Source: Rhodobacterales bacterium (GTDB taxonomy: Bacteria > Pseudomonadota > Alphaproteobacteria > Rhodobacterales > Rhodobacteraceae). From it: 47,371 nucleotides of DNA. The DNA lies in assembly GCA_013297695.1 (NCBI GenBank), contig JAAFHX010000008.1, positions 1 to 47,371 of the forward strand, written 5' to 3'. Below, one piece after another: positions 7,766-16,238 of the stretch. Below the pieces are notes generated by a model. It worked only from the letters and a program-made list of their open reading frames with translations, made no database searches and was not told the DNA's origin. Each line of letters begins with the position of its first letter. Within the stretch, counting starts at the first letter, position 1. A program made the position numbers and the translations under genes.

Positions 7766-8896
7766 ATGATGACCGAAAGCCGCCTTCACCTGACCCGCCG
7801 CCGCCTGCTGCAAGGGGCGGCAAGCGTGGCACTGGCCACACCGATGCTGAACCGCGCCTGGGCGCAGGAGCCGACGCAGATCAACATGCTTGCCTGGTAC
7901 GGGCACGCAGAGCCCGACATCGTGGGCGAGTTCGAGGCCGCGAACAACGTCAAGTTCGTGCCGAAATACTATGCCGGCGGCGACAACATGCTGGCGCTGA
8001 TCTCGCAGTCTCCGCCCGGAACCTATGACCTGATCCTGTCGGACGCCGAGTTCGTGCAGCAACTGAACGCAGCGGGCTACATCGAGCAGATGGACCCGTC
8101 GCTGTATCCGTTCGACGATTTCTTTCCCGAATTCCAGAAGTTCCCCGGCCACTGGACGGGTGACCAGCTTTGGTCTGTCATGGTGCGCTACGGGCTGCTG
8201 GGCGTGTCCTACAACACCGATGCGCTGACCCGCGAAGAGGCGATGAGCTATAACGCCTACTGGAACCCGAAGGTGACGGGCAAGGTCGGCCATTTCGACT
8301 GGCACCTGCCCAACCTTGGCCAGATCTCGCTTCTGAACGGCAACAAGTCCCCCTCGCCCTTCGACATAGACGCAGCCGCCTGGGGCGCACTGCAGGAAAA
8401 GACCCTTAGCCTGAAGCCGCAGGTCGGCGGCTATTTCGACTACGGCGGCACGTTCAGCAGCCTGAAGAACGGCGAGATGCTGGCGATGGTCGGGATCGGA
8501 GACTGGATAACCGGGGTGCTGGCCAAGGACGGGGCCAAGGTGGACAGCGTGATCCCGGAAGAGGGCGGCATCCAGTGGACGGAAAGCTATTCCATCGGCA
8601 AGGGCACCTCCAAGACCGAGATCGTCAACAAGTTCATCACCTACATGCTCAGCCCCGCCGGGCAGGTGAAGTCGATCCAGATGGCAGCCTATCCCGGCCT
8701 GTCGCCGACCCTGTCCGGCTGGACCGCGATCCAGGAGGCCAACCCGGCAGAGGCCAAGCGGTCTGGCCTGATCGTCGGGGCCGACAACGACCCGATCAAG
8801 ATGTATCGCGAGGGGCGCATCTTCTATCGCGACACGCCCAAGCAGCAGACGCTTGAGGACTGGAACGACTTCTGGTCGGAATACAAGTCCGCCTGA
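7766..8896 (+). CDS. Extracellular solute-binding protein, PotD-like (polyamine-type ABC importer)
   Basis: About 376 residues. The N-terminus TRRRLLQGAASVALA...AWA is a twin-arginine-type signal, with cleavage expected near AWA|QE. The mature part starts INMLAWYGHAEPDIVGEFE, typical of the PotD/PotF spermidine-putrescine binding family. ATG 7766 follows AGGGG; ATG 7769 is equally well spaced and gives the same protein minus one Met. It is the first gene of a binding protein-permease-permease-ATPase operon and is followed at once by a strong hairpin. Ligand could be a polyamine, an amino acid derivative or a similar small cation. Confidence 0.88.
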   Translation: MMTESRLHLTRRRLLQGAASVALATPMLNRAWAQEPTQINMLAWYGHAEPDIVGEFEAANNVKFVPKYYAGGDNMLALISQSPPGTYDLILSDAEFVQQLNAAGYIEQMDPSLYPFDDFFPEFQKFPGHWTGDQLWSVMVRYGLLGVSYNTDALTREEAMSYNAYWNPKVTGKVGHFDWHLPNLGQISLLNGNKSPSPFDIDAAAWGALQEKTLSLKPQVGGYFDYGGTFSSLKNGEMLAMVGIGDWITGVLAKDGAKVDSVIPEEGGIQWTESYSIGKGTSKTEIVNKFITYMLSPAGQVKSIQMAAYPGLSPTLSGWTAIQEANPAEAKRSGLIVGADNDPIKMYREGRIFYRDTPKQQTLEDWNDFWSEYKSA

Positions 8897-8906
8897 CACA
8901 CGGACA

Positions 8907-8932
8907 CGGGCGGCCCTGCCCCGGGCCGCCCG
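8907..8932 (+). terminator. GC-rich hairpin after the PotD-like gene
   Basis: Perfect 10-base arms (CGGGCGGCCC and its complement) around a 6-base loop, filling the 44-base gap between binding-protein and permease genes. No T-run follows, so it is better read as a partial terminator or an mRNA 3'-end stabiliser that lets the binding protein be made in excess. Confidence 0.65.
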
Positions 8933-8940
8933 AACCCGGC

Positions 8941-9789
8941 ATGCGCACATCCCGCCCCCTTGACGTCTATCGCCTCGTCTGGCGCCTGCCCCTGCTGGTC
9001 TGGCAGGGCGCGTTCTTTGTCGTGCCGCTGGCTTTCCTGGCCGCGATGACCTTCTGGCTGGTGCAGAACTACCGGATGGAACCGGCCTTCGTGCTGACCA
9101 ACTGGCAGAAGACACTCGGGCGGAGCGTCTTCTGGGACGCGTACTGGCTGACCCTTGGCCGTGCCCTGCTGGCAGGGGTCCTTGCATCGGTAGTGGCGTT
9201 TCCGGCGTCGTACACCCTTGCCTTCCGGATGGGGGACAGCGCCCGGCGGTTTGCGCTGATGTGCCTTGTCGTGCCGTTTTTCACCTCGTTTCTGGTCCGC
9301 GCCTATGCCTGGCAGGTCATCCTTGCCGAAGGCGGCCCGGTCAATGCGGCCCTCGGGACCATCGGGCTTGGACCGTTCACCATGCTGAATTCGGGTTTCG
9401 GCGCGATGGTGGGGTATCTGACGCTGGTGCTGCCGCTGGTCGTGATCTTCCAGACCTGGAGCCTTGCCGCCATCGACCGCAGCCTGATCGAGGCTGCGGG
9501 CAATCTGGGCGCCAGCCCCGGGCGGGTGCTCGTGTCGGTCATCCTTCCGGCGGCAAGGACCGGGCTGGTGCTGGGAGCGCTGTTTGCCTTCATCATGACC
9601 TTCGGCGATTTCGTCAGCCCGTTCTATCTGGGCGGGTCGAAACCCCCGACGCTGACCATCCTCATCATCGATACCACCAAGTCCGGCCAGCAGTGGCCAC
9701 GGGCCGCCGTTGTGGCGCTGATGATGATCGCCACGCTGTTTGCGGTTGCGGCGGCGGCGCTGCGGGCGGCTTACGGGGGGCGCAGATGA
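8941..9789 (+). CDS. ABC permease, PotB-like
   Basis: 282 residues with about six transmembrane helices and the EAA loop (EAAGNLGASPGRVLVSVILP, about residues 184-203) that docks on the ATPase, as in PotB/PotH subunits. It follows the binding-protein gene after the hairpin and overlaps the next permease by ATGA at 9786-9789, so the two are translationally coupled. Confidence 0.9.
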   Translation: MRTSRPLDVYRLVWRLPLLVWQGAFFVVPLAFLAAMTFWLVQNYRMEPAFVLTNWQKTLGRSVFWDAYWLTLGRALLAGVLASVVAFPASYTLAFRMGDSARRFALMCLVVPFFTSFLVRAYAWQVILAEGGPVNAALGTIGLGPFTMLNSGFGAMVGYLTLVLPLVVIFQTWSLAAIDRSLIEAAGNLGASPGRVLVSVILPAARTGLVLGALFAFIMTFGDFVSPFYLGGSKPPTLTILIIDTTKSGQQWPRAAVVALMMIATLFAVAAAALRAAYGGRR

Positions 9790-10568
9790 AGGCTGTTTCC
9801 GCTCTTGGCCGGGTCTATCTGGCCGCGCTGTTCCTGTTCATCTTTGCGCCGATCGCGGCAAGCTTTGTCTTCTCGTTCAACTCCGACCGCTTTCCCACCC
9901 TGCCGCTTGGCCATTTCACGACCGAATGGTACGCCCGCGCCTTCTCGCGCCCCGAAGTGTGGGAGGCGATCCGGAATTCCCTGATCGTGGCAGCGGCAAC
10001 GTCGGTTCTGTCCACCTTCATCGGCTTTGCGACCGCCTATACCGATTTCCGCTACGGGTTCCGCTTCAAGCAGGCCTACCTGGCGCTGGCACTGCTGCCG
10101 CCGACGCTGCCGCTGGTCATTCTGGGGCTGGCGATGCTGGCGTGGCTGTCGCAGGTGGGGCTTTCCGGCACGCTGGCCGGGATCATCATCGCGCATGTCG
10201 TGCTGGCCACGCCGTTTGCCATGGCGATCTGCCGCCTGCGGCTGAACCAGATCGACCCGTCGCTGGAGGCGGCGGCCTGGAATCTCGGGGCCGGGCAATG
10301 GATGGCCATGCGCCATGTCATCCTGCCGTTCTGCGCGCCCGCGATCCTGTCGGCGCTGTGCCTGACGGCGGCCGTCAGTTTCGATGAATTCGTCGTGGCC
10401 TGGTTCGTGTCGGGCCTGAACCGCACGGTCCCGGTGATGATCCTGGAAATCCTGCAAGGCAACGTGGACCCGCAGATCAACGCCATCGGCACGGTTGTGT
10501 TCCTGACCTCGATGACCCTTGTGATCGCCGCCCAGGTCCTGATCTTCAGAAAGCGCCGCCATGAGTGA
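9786..10568 (+). CDS. ABC permease, PotC-like
   Basis: 260 residues starting MKAVSALGRVYLAALFLFIF, with about six transmembrane helices and an EAA-type loop (EAAAWNLGAGQWMAMRHVILP). The start at 9786 overlaps the preceding stop (ATGA); the frame is open further upstream but only as a shadow of the PotB-like gene. It forms the second half of the membrane channel. Confidence 0.9.
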   Translation: MKAVSALGRVYLAALFLFIFAPIAASFVFSFNSDRFPTLPLGHFTTEWYARAFSRPEVWEAIRNSLIVAAATSVLSTFIGFATAYTDFRYGFRFKQAYLALALLPPTLPLVILGLAMLAWLSQVGLSGTLAGIIIAHVVLATPFAMAICRLRLNQIDPSLEAAAWNLGAGQWMAMRHVILPFCAPAILSALCLTAAVSFDEFVVAWFVSGLNRTVPVMILEILQGNVDPQINAIGTVVFLTSMTLVIAAQVLIFRKRRHE

Positions 10569-10573
10569 TCGCC

Positions 10574-11620
10574 ATGACTGACCCCCTTGTCCGGTTCAGC
10601 CGGGTCCACAAGCGGTTCGGCACCTATGTTGCCGTCAAGTCGCTGGACCTTGACATCCAGCGCGGCGAGTTCCTGGCGCTGATGGGGCCGTCAGGCTGCG
10701 GCAAGACCACGACGCTGCGCATGCTGGCCGGACTGGAGCAACCGACCTCGGGCACCATCACCATCGGCGGCAAGGTGATCAACGATGTTCCCCCGCACCG
10801 GCGCGATACCCCGCTGGTGTGGCAGTCGCTGGCGCTGTTCCCGTTCCTGAACGTGGTCGAGAATGTCGAATTCGGCCTGCGGATGCGCGGCGTCGGTGCC
10901 ACGGAACGGCGGGACCGGGCGATGATGTGGCTGGGCCGGATGGACCTGAAAGGGTTCGAGACCCGCCGGATCGACCAGTTGTCGGGCGGCCAGCGCCAGC
11001 GCGTGGCGCTGGCCCGGTCGCTGGTGACAGAGCCCGAGATGCTGCTGCTGGACGAACCCCTGTCGGCGCTGGACGCGCATCTGGTGATCCGCATGCAGGG
11101 CGTGCTGACCCGGCTGCAGAAGGACCTTGGCATTACCTTTGTCTATGTCACCCATTCACAATCCGAAGCCTTCTCGATGGCGGACCGTGTGGTCATCATG
11201 GGCCATGGGGCCATCGAGCAGATCGGCCGCCCGCAAGAGATTTTCCGCGGCCCGAAAAGCCGTTTCGTGGCCGAATTCGTCGGTCGCAACAACATTCTGG
11301 GCGGGTCGGTGACGGGCGGCATGATGGCAACGCCGCATGGGCCGGTGCCGGTGCCGACCGCCGACGGCATGGCCGAAATCGTCGTGGCCGCCGACCGCGT
11401 GGCAGTGTCGCGCAACCGCCCCGACGGGACGGCGATCCGCGCGACTTTCCTGTCGGAAGAGTTCGCGGGCACCGGGATCATCTGTTATTTCGAGACGCCC
11501 GATGGTGCCGAGTGGAAAGCGCAGGTGACCGAAGCGCAACTGGCCGACCTGCAGCCGGAAAGCGGGCAGGACTTCTGGCTGTCCTGGGACTCCGGGGCGG
11601 TGCATGTGATGCGGGGCTAG
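10574..11620 (+). CDS. ABC transporter ATPase, PotA-like
   Basis: About 348 residues. Walker A GPSGCGKT, signature LSGGQRQRVALARSL, Walker B LLLDEPLSALDA, switch His in VTHSQSEAF, and a C-terminal TOBE-type domain (from about residue 235). A GTG at 10565 overlaps the permease stop (GTGA) and would add three residues; ATG 10574 is the alternative chosen. It energises the PotB/PotC-like pair. Its TAG stop lies in a CTAG shared with the stop codon of the convergent LysR gene. Confidence 0.92.
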   Translation: MTDPLVRFSRVHKRFGTYVAVKSLDLDIQRGEFLALMGPSGCGKTTTLRMLAGLEQPTSGTITIGGKVINDVPPHRRDTPLVWQSLALFPFLNVVENVEFGLRMRGVGATERRDRAMMWLGRMDLKGFETRRIDQLSGGQRQRVALARSLVTEPEMLLLDEPLSALDAHLVIRMQGVLTRLQKDLGITFVYVTHSQSEAFSMADRVVIMGHGAIEQIGRPQEIFRGPKSRFVAEFVGRNNILGGSVTGGMMATPHGPVPVPTADGMAEIVVAADRVAVSRNRPDGTAIRATFLSEEFAGTGIICYFETPDGAEWKAQVTEAQLADLQPESGQDFWLSWDSGAVHVMRG

Positions 11621-12567
11621 CGCCTCCACACGACGGCGTTCTCGTGGCGCTGGATCAGATGGGCCATGGCCCCGAAGGCATCGACGACATAATCGGCAAA
11701 AGCGGCGGCGGCGGGATTCTGCGGCACCCCGGCAAGCCGCAGGATGCCCAGATTGCGCTGAGGCTGGGGAATATCGACGGGCAGGACGGCGATGCGGTTC
11801 TGCTTGCGCTCGGCAAAGAACACCGAGAAGGGCAGGATCGCCAGCGCATCGGTTTCGGTCAGATAGTTCATCACGCTGAGCAGCGAACCGCCGGAATAGC
11901 AGATGTCCAGATCGGGCGTTCCCAGTGACGACCGGATCGCGAACAGATCGGCCAGCAGCGGCGAGCCCGGCAAGGGCGCGACCCACCGGTAGTTCCCCAG
12001 TTCGGCCAGATCCAGCCGCCGGGTCCGGATCAGCGGATGGCCGAAGCGGCAGCAGACGACGTTGCGCGCGGCAAGGATCGGCTGGAACTGCAGGCCGCCC
12101 GGTTCGCCCGAAGTTCCCAGGGGCACGATGCCGATATCCAGTTGGCCCGCGCGCAGGCCCGCGCCGACCTCGGCAAGGTTGCCATAGCTTTGTTCCACCA
12201 TGACATCGGCGTTGCGGTTCTGGAACTCGGCGATGATCCGGCTGATCATTGCATCCATGAAGAACGGCACGCCACAGACCCGCACCAGCCCGCGCGTGCC
12301 GCGCAGCAGGCTTTGGACCGCCTCGGCGGCCCGCCTGCTTTCGCTCAGGATACGGCGGCCATGGCTTGCAAGCTGGATGCCCAGGGGGGTGGCCTGAAGC
12401 GGGCGATGCCCGCGCAGGAACAGGGGCTTGCCCACCCGTGCCTCAAGCTGCGCAAGGGATCGCGACAGCGCCGGCTGTGACAGCCCCAGGGCCTCGGCCC
12501 CCTTGCTGACGCTGCCCGCATCGACGACGGCGGATAGCTGGATCAGGTGAGTCTCGCTCAGCTTCAT
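11617..12567 (-). CDS. LysR-family regulator of the aromatic catabolic island
   Basis: 316 residues. N-terminal helix-turn-helix (SVSKGAEALGLSQPALSRSLAQLEARVG) and a LysR substrate-binding domain (LVRVCGVPFFMDAMISRI onward). It is divergent from the intradiol dioxygenase gene with an 87-base shared promoter region that contains a dyad; LysR proteins of the PcaQ/CatR/GbpR type usually activate such adjacent aromatic genes, with a pathway intermediate as inducer. Its role here rests on position and family, not on a recognised subfamily. Its stop codon shares a CTAG with the PotA-like gene. Confidence 0.9.
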   Translation of the reverse strand: MKLSETHLIQLSAVVDAGSVSKGAEALGLSQPALSRSLAQLEARVGKPLFLRGHRPLQATPLGIQLASHGRRILSESRRAAEAVQSLLRGTRGLVRVCGVPFFMDAMISRIIAEFQNRNADVMVEQSYGNLAEVGAGLRAGQLDIGIVPLGTSGEPGGLQFQPILAARNVVCCRFGHPLIRTRRLDLAELGNYRWVAPLPGSPLLADLFAIRSSLGTPDLDICYSGGSLLSVMNYLTETDALAILPFSVFFAERKQNRIAVLPVDIPQPQRNLGILRLAGVPQNPAAAAFADYVVDAFGAMAHLIQRHENAVVWRR

Positions 12568-12575
12568 AGCAGAAT

Positions 12576-12604
12576 GGTATATTGATTATCCTGAAGATCA
12601 TCAA
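12576..12604 (-). promoter_or_regulatory. Candidate promoter of the LysR gene, overlapped by a dyad
   Basis: On the minus strand, TTGATG (12604-12599), a 17-base spacer and TATACC (12581-12576) make a reasonable sigma-70-like promoter. The dyad TGAT-N10-ATCA (12583-12600) lies between and over its elements, suggesting autoregulation and control of the divergent dioxygenase operon. A start site about 7 bases after the -10 would fall within a few bases of the ATG at 12567, so the transcript may be almost leaderless. Confidence 0.5.
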
Positions 12605-12654
12605 CTGCCCGCCTGCGCTGCCCTAACGTCGCGCGAAAGGCAACGGGACCGGGC

Positions 12655-13527
12655 ATGGACGCAGGGCTGGACAATCTGGGGGAGGCATCGCTTGTGGTCG
12701 AGCTTCGCGCCCGGCTGTCCAAGCCAAGGCCAGACCGGCTTGATCAGGCCGTGGGCGTGATCCTGGATCATGCAATCGCCGCGCTGGACCGGCTGAAACC
12801 AAGCGAGGCCGAGTTCGACAGCCTGCTGCAGTTTCTGACCGACGTGGGCTATGCCACCGATGCCCGGCGGCAGGAATGGGTGCTGCTGGCCGATATCTTC
12901 GGGCTTTCCCATCTGGTCGCGGGATGCTCGGCCCACCCGAACCCGGGGGGAACGCCTTCCACTCTGGCCGGTCCCTTCTACCGGGCCGATGCGCCGCATA
13001 TGGATAACGGGGCGAACCTGAGCCGCGATGGCATCGGCGCGCCCCTGACGGTGACGGGCCGTGTGACCTCGGTCGCCGATGGCCCGGTCTGCGGCGCGGT
13101 GGTCGAGGTGTGGCATGCCAACGGCGCAGGGCGGTACGAGAACCAGGACCCCGACAGCCAGCCCGAGCACAATCTGCGGGGCCGTTTCGTCACCGACGAT
13201 GCGGGGCGCTTTGCCTTTCGCACGGTGCGGCCGGGCGGCTACACCCTGCCCGATGATGGCCCGGTCGGGCGGCTGGCGCGCCGTCTGGGCCTGTCGATGG
13301 ATCGGCCGGCGCATATCCATTTCGCCGTATCGGCACCCGGCCACAGACGGCTGGTCACCGCCATCTTCGACGGCAGCGATCCTGCCATCGGCCGCGACGC
13401 CCTGTTCGCCGTCAGGCCCGACCTGATCGGAACCTTTCGTTCCGACGGGGCCGGGCACAGCCTTGACGTGGCTCTGGTCATCGACCCGGAACTGCCTGCC
13501 CTCTCCACCCCCAAGCAGAAAGGATGA
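12655..13527 (+). CDS. Intradiol ring-cleavage dioxygenase 1 (hydroxyquinol 1,2-dioxygenase type)
   Basis: 290 residues. Non-heme Fe(III) enzyme expected to open hydroxyquinol (or a catechol) between the two hydroxyls, giving maleylacetate from hydroxyquinol. Fe ligands line up as Tyr161 (GRYENQ), Tyr196 (GGYTLPDDGP), His220 and His222 (PAHIHF). The helical N-terminal dimerisation domain of catechol/hydroxyquinol dioxygenases is present (residues 1-100). Maleylacetate reductase three genes downstream supports hydroxyquinol over catechol. First gene of the island, divergent from the LysR gene. The second intradiol gene at 22669 has its four ligands at identical residue numbers, so they are likely old paralogues. 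Confidence 0.85.
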   Translation: MDAGLDNLGEASLVVELRARLSKPRPDRLDQAVGVILDHAIAALDRLKPSEAEFDSLLQFLTDVGYATDARRQEWVLLADIFGLSHLVAGCSAHPNPGGTPSTLAGPFYRADAPHMDNGANLSRDGIGAPLTVTGRVTSVADGPVCGAVVEVWHANGAGRYENQDPDSQPEHNLRGRFVTDDAGRFAFRTVRPGGYTLPDDGPVGRLARRLGLSMDRPAHIHFAVSAPGHRRLVTAIFDGSDPAIGRDALFAVRPDLIGTFRSDGAGHSLDVALVIDPELPALSTPKQKG

Positions 13528-13532
13528 ACCCC

Positions 13533-14489
13533 ATGGCCCTTGTTTCAGGCTATCACCACCTGACGATGAGCACCGACGGCGTGCAGGAAGACTATGATTT
13601 CTACACCAAGACCCTGGGGCTGCATTCGGTCAAGCGCACCGTTCTGTTCGACGGAACGATCCCGGTCTATCACCTGTATTACGGGTCGCCCGCCGGGGAT
13701 GCGTCGACCATCATCACCACCTTCCCGTTCCGCAAGCCCGGCATCTACGGGCGGCGCGGCAGCAACCAGACGCGCACCATCCTGCAGGCGATCCCGGTGG
13801 GGGCCGCCGATTTCTGGGTGAACCGCCTGAACGGCTTTGGCATTCCGGCCACAACGGGCGACCGGTTCGGCCTGAAGCGGGTGATCTTTGCCCATCCCTG
13901 CGGCATCCCGCACGAACTGGTGGAAAACCCCGGCGACACCCGCGCGCCGATCACCAATGCCGCTCGGGGCATCGGGGCGGAACATGGCATCAGGGGCATC
14001 TTCGGCGGCACCATTGCCGTGATGGATGCCTTCGCGATGGAAGAGTTCCTGGACATCGGCATGCAGTTCCGCCGCGAGGCCAGCGATGACGCGGGCAGCC
14101 TGTGGATCGTGCCGGAAAACAACGGCCTTCATTCGGTGGTGGAACTGCTGGTGGACAAGGTCAGCCCGCAGGGGACCTGGACGCTGGCCGGGGGCACCGT
14201 TCACCATCTGGCGTTCAACACCGGCACCGAGGACAACCAGATCGCGCTGAAGGCGCGGCTTGAAGGCATGGGCTATACCGATGTCAGCGAGCAGAAGGAT
14301 CGCAACTATTTCAAGTCGATGTACATGCGCAGCCCGGGCGGCGCGCTGTTCGAACTGGCCTGGACGGTGCCCGAAGGCTGGGCCAAGGACGAACCCGCCG
14401 ATGCCATCGGCAAGAGCCTGGTCTTTCCGCCGTGGTTCGAAAACCGCCGCGCCGAACTGGAAGCCGGGCTGGAGCCTGCGGCGTTCTGA
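13533..14489 (+). CDS. PcpA/LinE-type (chloro)hydroquinone 1,2-dioxygenase (VOC fold, MhqO-like)
   Basis: 318 residues from ATG 13533. That start is preferred to ATG 13524, which overlaps the previous stop, because AAAGG lies 9 bases before 13533. It is a two-domain vicinal-oxygen-chelate protein with an Fe(II) triad His9, His225, Glu274, the same spacing as His11, His227, Glu276 of PcpA. Substrate-pocket residues recalled for PcpA (His10, Thr13, His226, Arg259, Tyr266) also fall in place as His8, Thr11, His224, Arg257 and Tyr264. Expected reaction: cleavage of a p-hydroquinone next to a hydroxyl, giving a maleylacetate-type product. The Bacillus quinone-detoxification protein MhqO is in the same family, so detoxification is an alternative role. 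Confidence 0.82.
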   Translation: MALVSGYHHLTMSTDGVQEDYDFYTKTLGLHSVKRTVLFDGTIPVYHLYYGSPAGDASTIITTFPFRKPGIYGRRGSNQTRTILQAIPVGAADFWVNRLNGFGIPATTGDRFGLKRVIFAHPCGIPHELVENPGDTRAPITNAARGIGAEHGIRGIFGGTIAVMDAFAMEEFLDIGMQFRREASDDAGSLWIVPENNGLHSVVELLVDKVSPQGTWTLAGGTVHHLAFNTGTEDNQIALKARLEGMGYTDVSEQKDRNYFKSMYMRSPGGALFELAWTVPEGWAKDEPADAIGKSLVFPPWFENRRAELEAGLEPAAF

Positions 14490-15148
14490 TGCCGGGGATC
14501 GCGGGCATCCGGCGGCCGGGGGTCGCGGCAGACAGGGCACGGGTGCTGTGCATCCTTGTCCATGGCCGCAACCAGACGCCCGAAGACATGGAGGCCGCCG
14601 TCGTGCAGCACCTGTCGACGCCGGATGTTGCCTTTGTTCTGCCGGAGGCGCGCCTGAAAACCTGGTACACCGCCTTGGCCGTGGCACCGCTTGAGCCGAC
14701 AACACGGGCCGAACTGCGGGCATCTCTGGACGATCTCGCGGCGCTGATCGGATCGCTGCGGGCCGAAGCTCCCGCAAGGCCGCTCGTGCTGGCGGGGTTC
14801 AGCCAGGGGGCCTGTCTGTCGCTGGAACACGCGTTCAGGGGCGACGCCGCACCCGAGGCCGTGGTGGCGCTGACCGGGTGCCGGGTCGGGGTGATGACGG
14901 ACGACCGGCCGGCGCGTGTGGCAGCCGGTCTGCCGGTTTACCTGTCGGCGGGGCAGGATGACCCGTGGATTCCCCTGACGGCCTTTGCCCGGACCGCGGC
15001 CGAACTGGGCCGGGGCGGGGCGGCGCTGCGGACGGATGTGTTTCCGGCCCGCCCGCACGAGGTGTCGCCCCCCGAGATCGCCATGCTGGACAGCGTGCTG
15101 ACCGATCTGGCCGCCGGGCGCGCGCCCGCCTTCGGGGCTGCGCGATGA
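14489..15148 (+). CDS. Alpha/beta-hydrolase, phospholipase/carboxylesterase family (MhqD-like)
   Basis: 219 residues. Catalytic triad visible: Ser105 in GFSQG, Asp157 or Asp158 in SAGQDDPW, His190 in ARPHEVSP; the oxyanion region is near LVHGRNQ. Start chosen at 14489, where TGATG joins it to the dioxygenase stop; an upstream in-frame ATG at 14432 lies inside the dioxygenase gene. It sits between a PcpA/MhqO-type dioxygenase and maleylacetate reductase and overlaps both, so it probably hydrolyses an ester, lactone or acyl product of ring cleavage. MhqO-MhqD pairs are known in Bacillus quinone stress regulons. Confidence 0.82.
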   Translation: MPGIAGIRRPGVAADRARVLCILVHGRNQTPEDMEAAVVQHLSTPDVAFVLPEARLKTWYTALAVAPLEPTTRAELRASLDDLAALIGSLRAEAPARPLVLAGFSQGACLSLEHAFRGDAAPEAVVALTGCRVGVMTDDRPARVAAGLPVYLSAGQDDPWIPLTAFARTAAELGRGGAALRTDVFPARPHEVSPPEIAMLDSVLTDLAAGRAPAFGAAR

Positions 15149-16206
15149 CCCGGCCCTTCGTCTTTCCCGGCCTTGCCACCCGTGTCGTCTTCGGTTCCGG
15201 CACGCTGGCACGGGTGCCGGACGAAGTGGCCCGCCTGGGCCGGTCGCGGGCGCTGGTGCTGTCGACCCCCCAGCAGCAGGCGCAGGCGCAGGCGCTTGCC
15301 GGTGCGCTTGGCGCGCGGGCGGTTGGCGTGTTCGCCGGGGCCATGATGCACACACCCGTCGAAGTGACCGAAGCCGCCGTTGCGGCCTATGCCGCCGCCG
15401 GGGCGGATTGCGTGGTCAGCCTGGGCGGCGGGTCCACGACCGGCCTTGGCAAGGCAATTGCCACCCGCAGCGGGGCCGATCAGGTCGTGGTGCCCACAAC
15501 CTATGCCGGGTCTGAAATGACCGATATCCTGGGCGAGACGGCGGGCGGAGAGAAGACCACGCGGCGCGATCCCTCGATCCGCCCCGAGGTGGTGGTATAT
15601 GACGTCGACCTGACGCTGACCCTGCCGGTCGGCCTGACGGTCGCCTCGGCGCTGAACGCCATCGCGCATGCGATGGAAGGGTTCTATGCCCCCGACCGCA
15701 ACCCGGTCACCGAGGCGCTGAGCCGCGATGCGATGCAGGCTTTTGCCCGCGCGCTGCCGGTTCTGGTGGCAGACCCGGTGAACCCCGATGCCCGGGCCGA
15801 CGCGCTTTACGCGGCGTGGGGATGCTCCACCACCCTGGGGCATGTGACCATGGCCCTGCATCACAAGCTGGCGCATGTGCTGGGGGGGAGTTTCGGTTTG
15901 CCGCACGCGGAAACCCACGCAGTCCTGCTGCCGCATACCACAGCCTACAACGAACCTGCGGTGGGCGCGCTGCTCGACCCGATCAGGGCAGCCTTCGGGC
16001 AACCTACCGCCGCCGCCGGGCTGTGGCACTTCGCAAAGGCCTGCCACGCGCCGCTGCGGCTGGCCGATCTTGGCCTGACGGCGGCTGATCTTGACCGCGC
16101 GGCAGAGATTGCCGTGCGCAACCCCTATGCCAAACCGCGACCGATCACCCGGACCGGCATCCGGGACCTGCTGCAGAACGCGTTCGACGGGGTCTGCCCC
16201 GCCTGA
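15145..16206 (+). CDS. Maleylacetate reductase
   Basis: 353 residues. Iron-alcohol-dehydrogenase-fold enzyme reducing maleylacetate to 3-oxoadipate with NAD(P)H. Seen: nucleotide-binding GGGSTTG (94-100), VPTTYAGSEMTDILGE, the helical domain ALNAIAHAMEGFY, and the His-rich HHKLAHVLGGSFGLPHAETHA segment, all typical of maleylacetate reductases (TfdF/PcpE/LinF/GraC type). The start at 15145 overlaps the hydrolase stop (ATGA). It is the step where both ring-cleavage routes of the island meet. Confidence 0.93.
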   Translation: MTRPFVFPGLATRVVFGSGTLARVPDEVARLGRSRALVLSTPQQQAQAQALAGALGARAVGVFAGAMMHTPVEVTEAAVAAYAAAGADCVVSLGGGSTTGLGKAIATRSGADQVVVPTTYAGSEMTDILGETAGGEKTTRRDPSIRPEVVVYDVDLTLTLPVGLTVASALNAIAHAMEGFYAPDRNPVTEALSRDAMQAFARALPVLVADPVNPDARADALYAAWGCSTTLGHVTMALHHKLAHVLGGSFGLPHAETHAVLLPHTTAYNEPAVGALLDPIRAAFGQPTAAAGLWHFAKACHAPLRLADLGLTAADLDRAAEIAVRNPYAKPRPITRTGIRDLLQNAFDGVCPA

Positions 16207-16238
16207 CGGCGAAAACCAAAAAAAGGGAGGAACGACAG

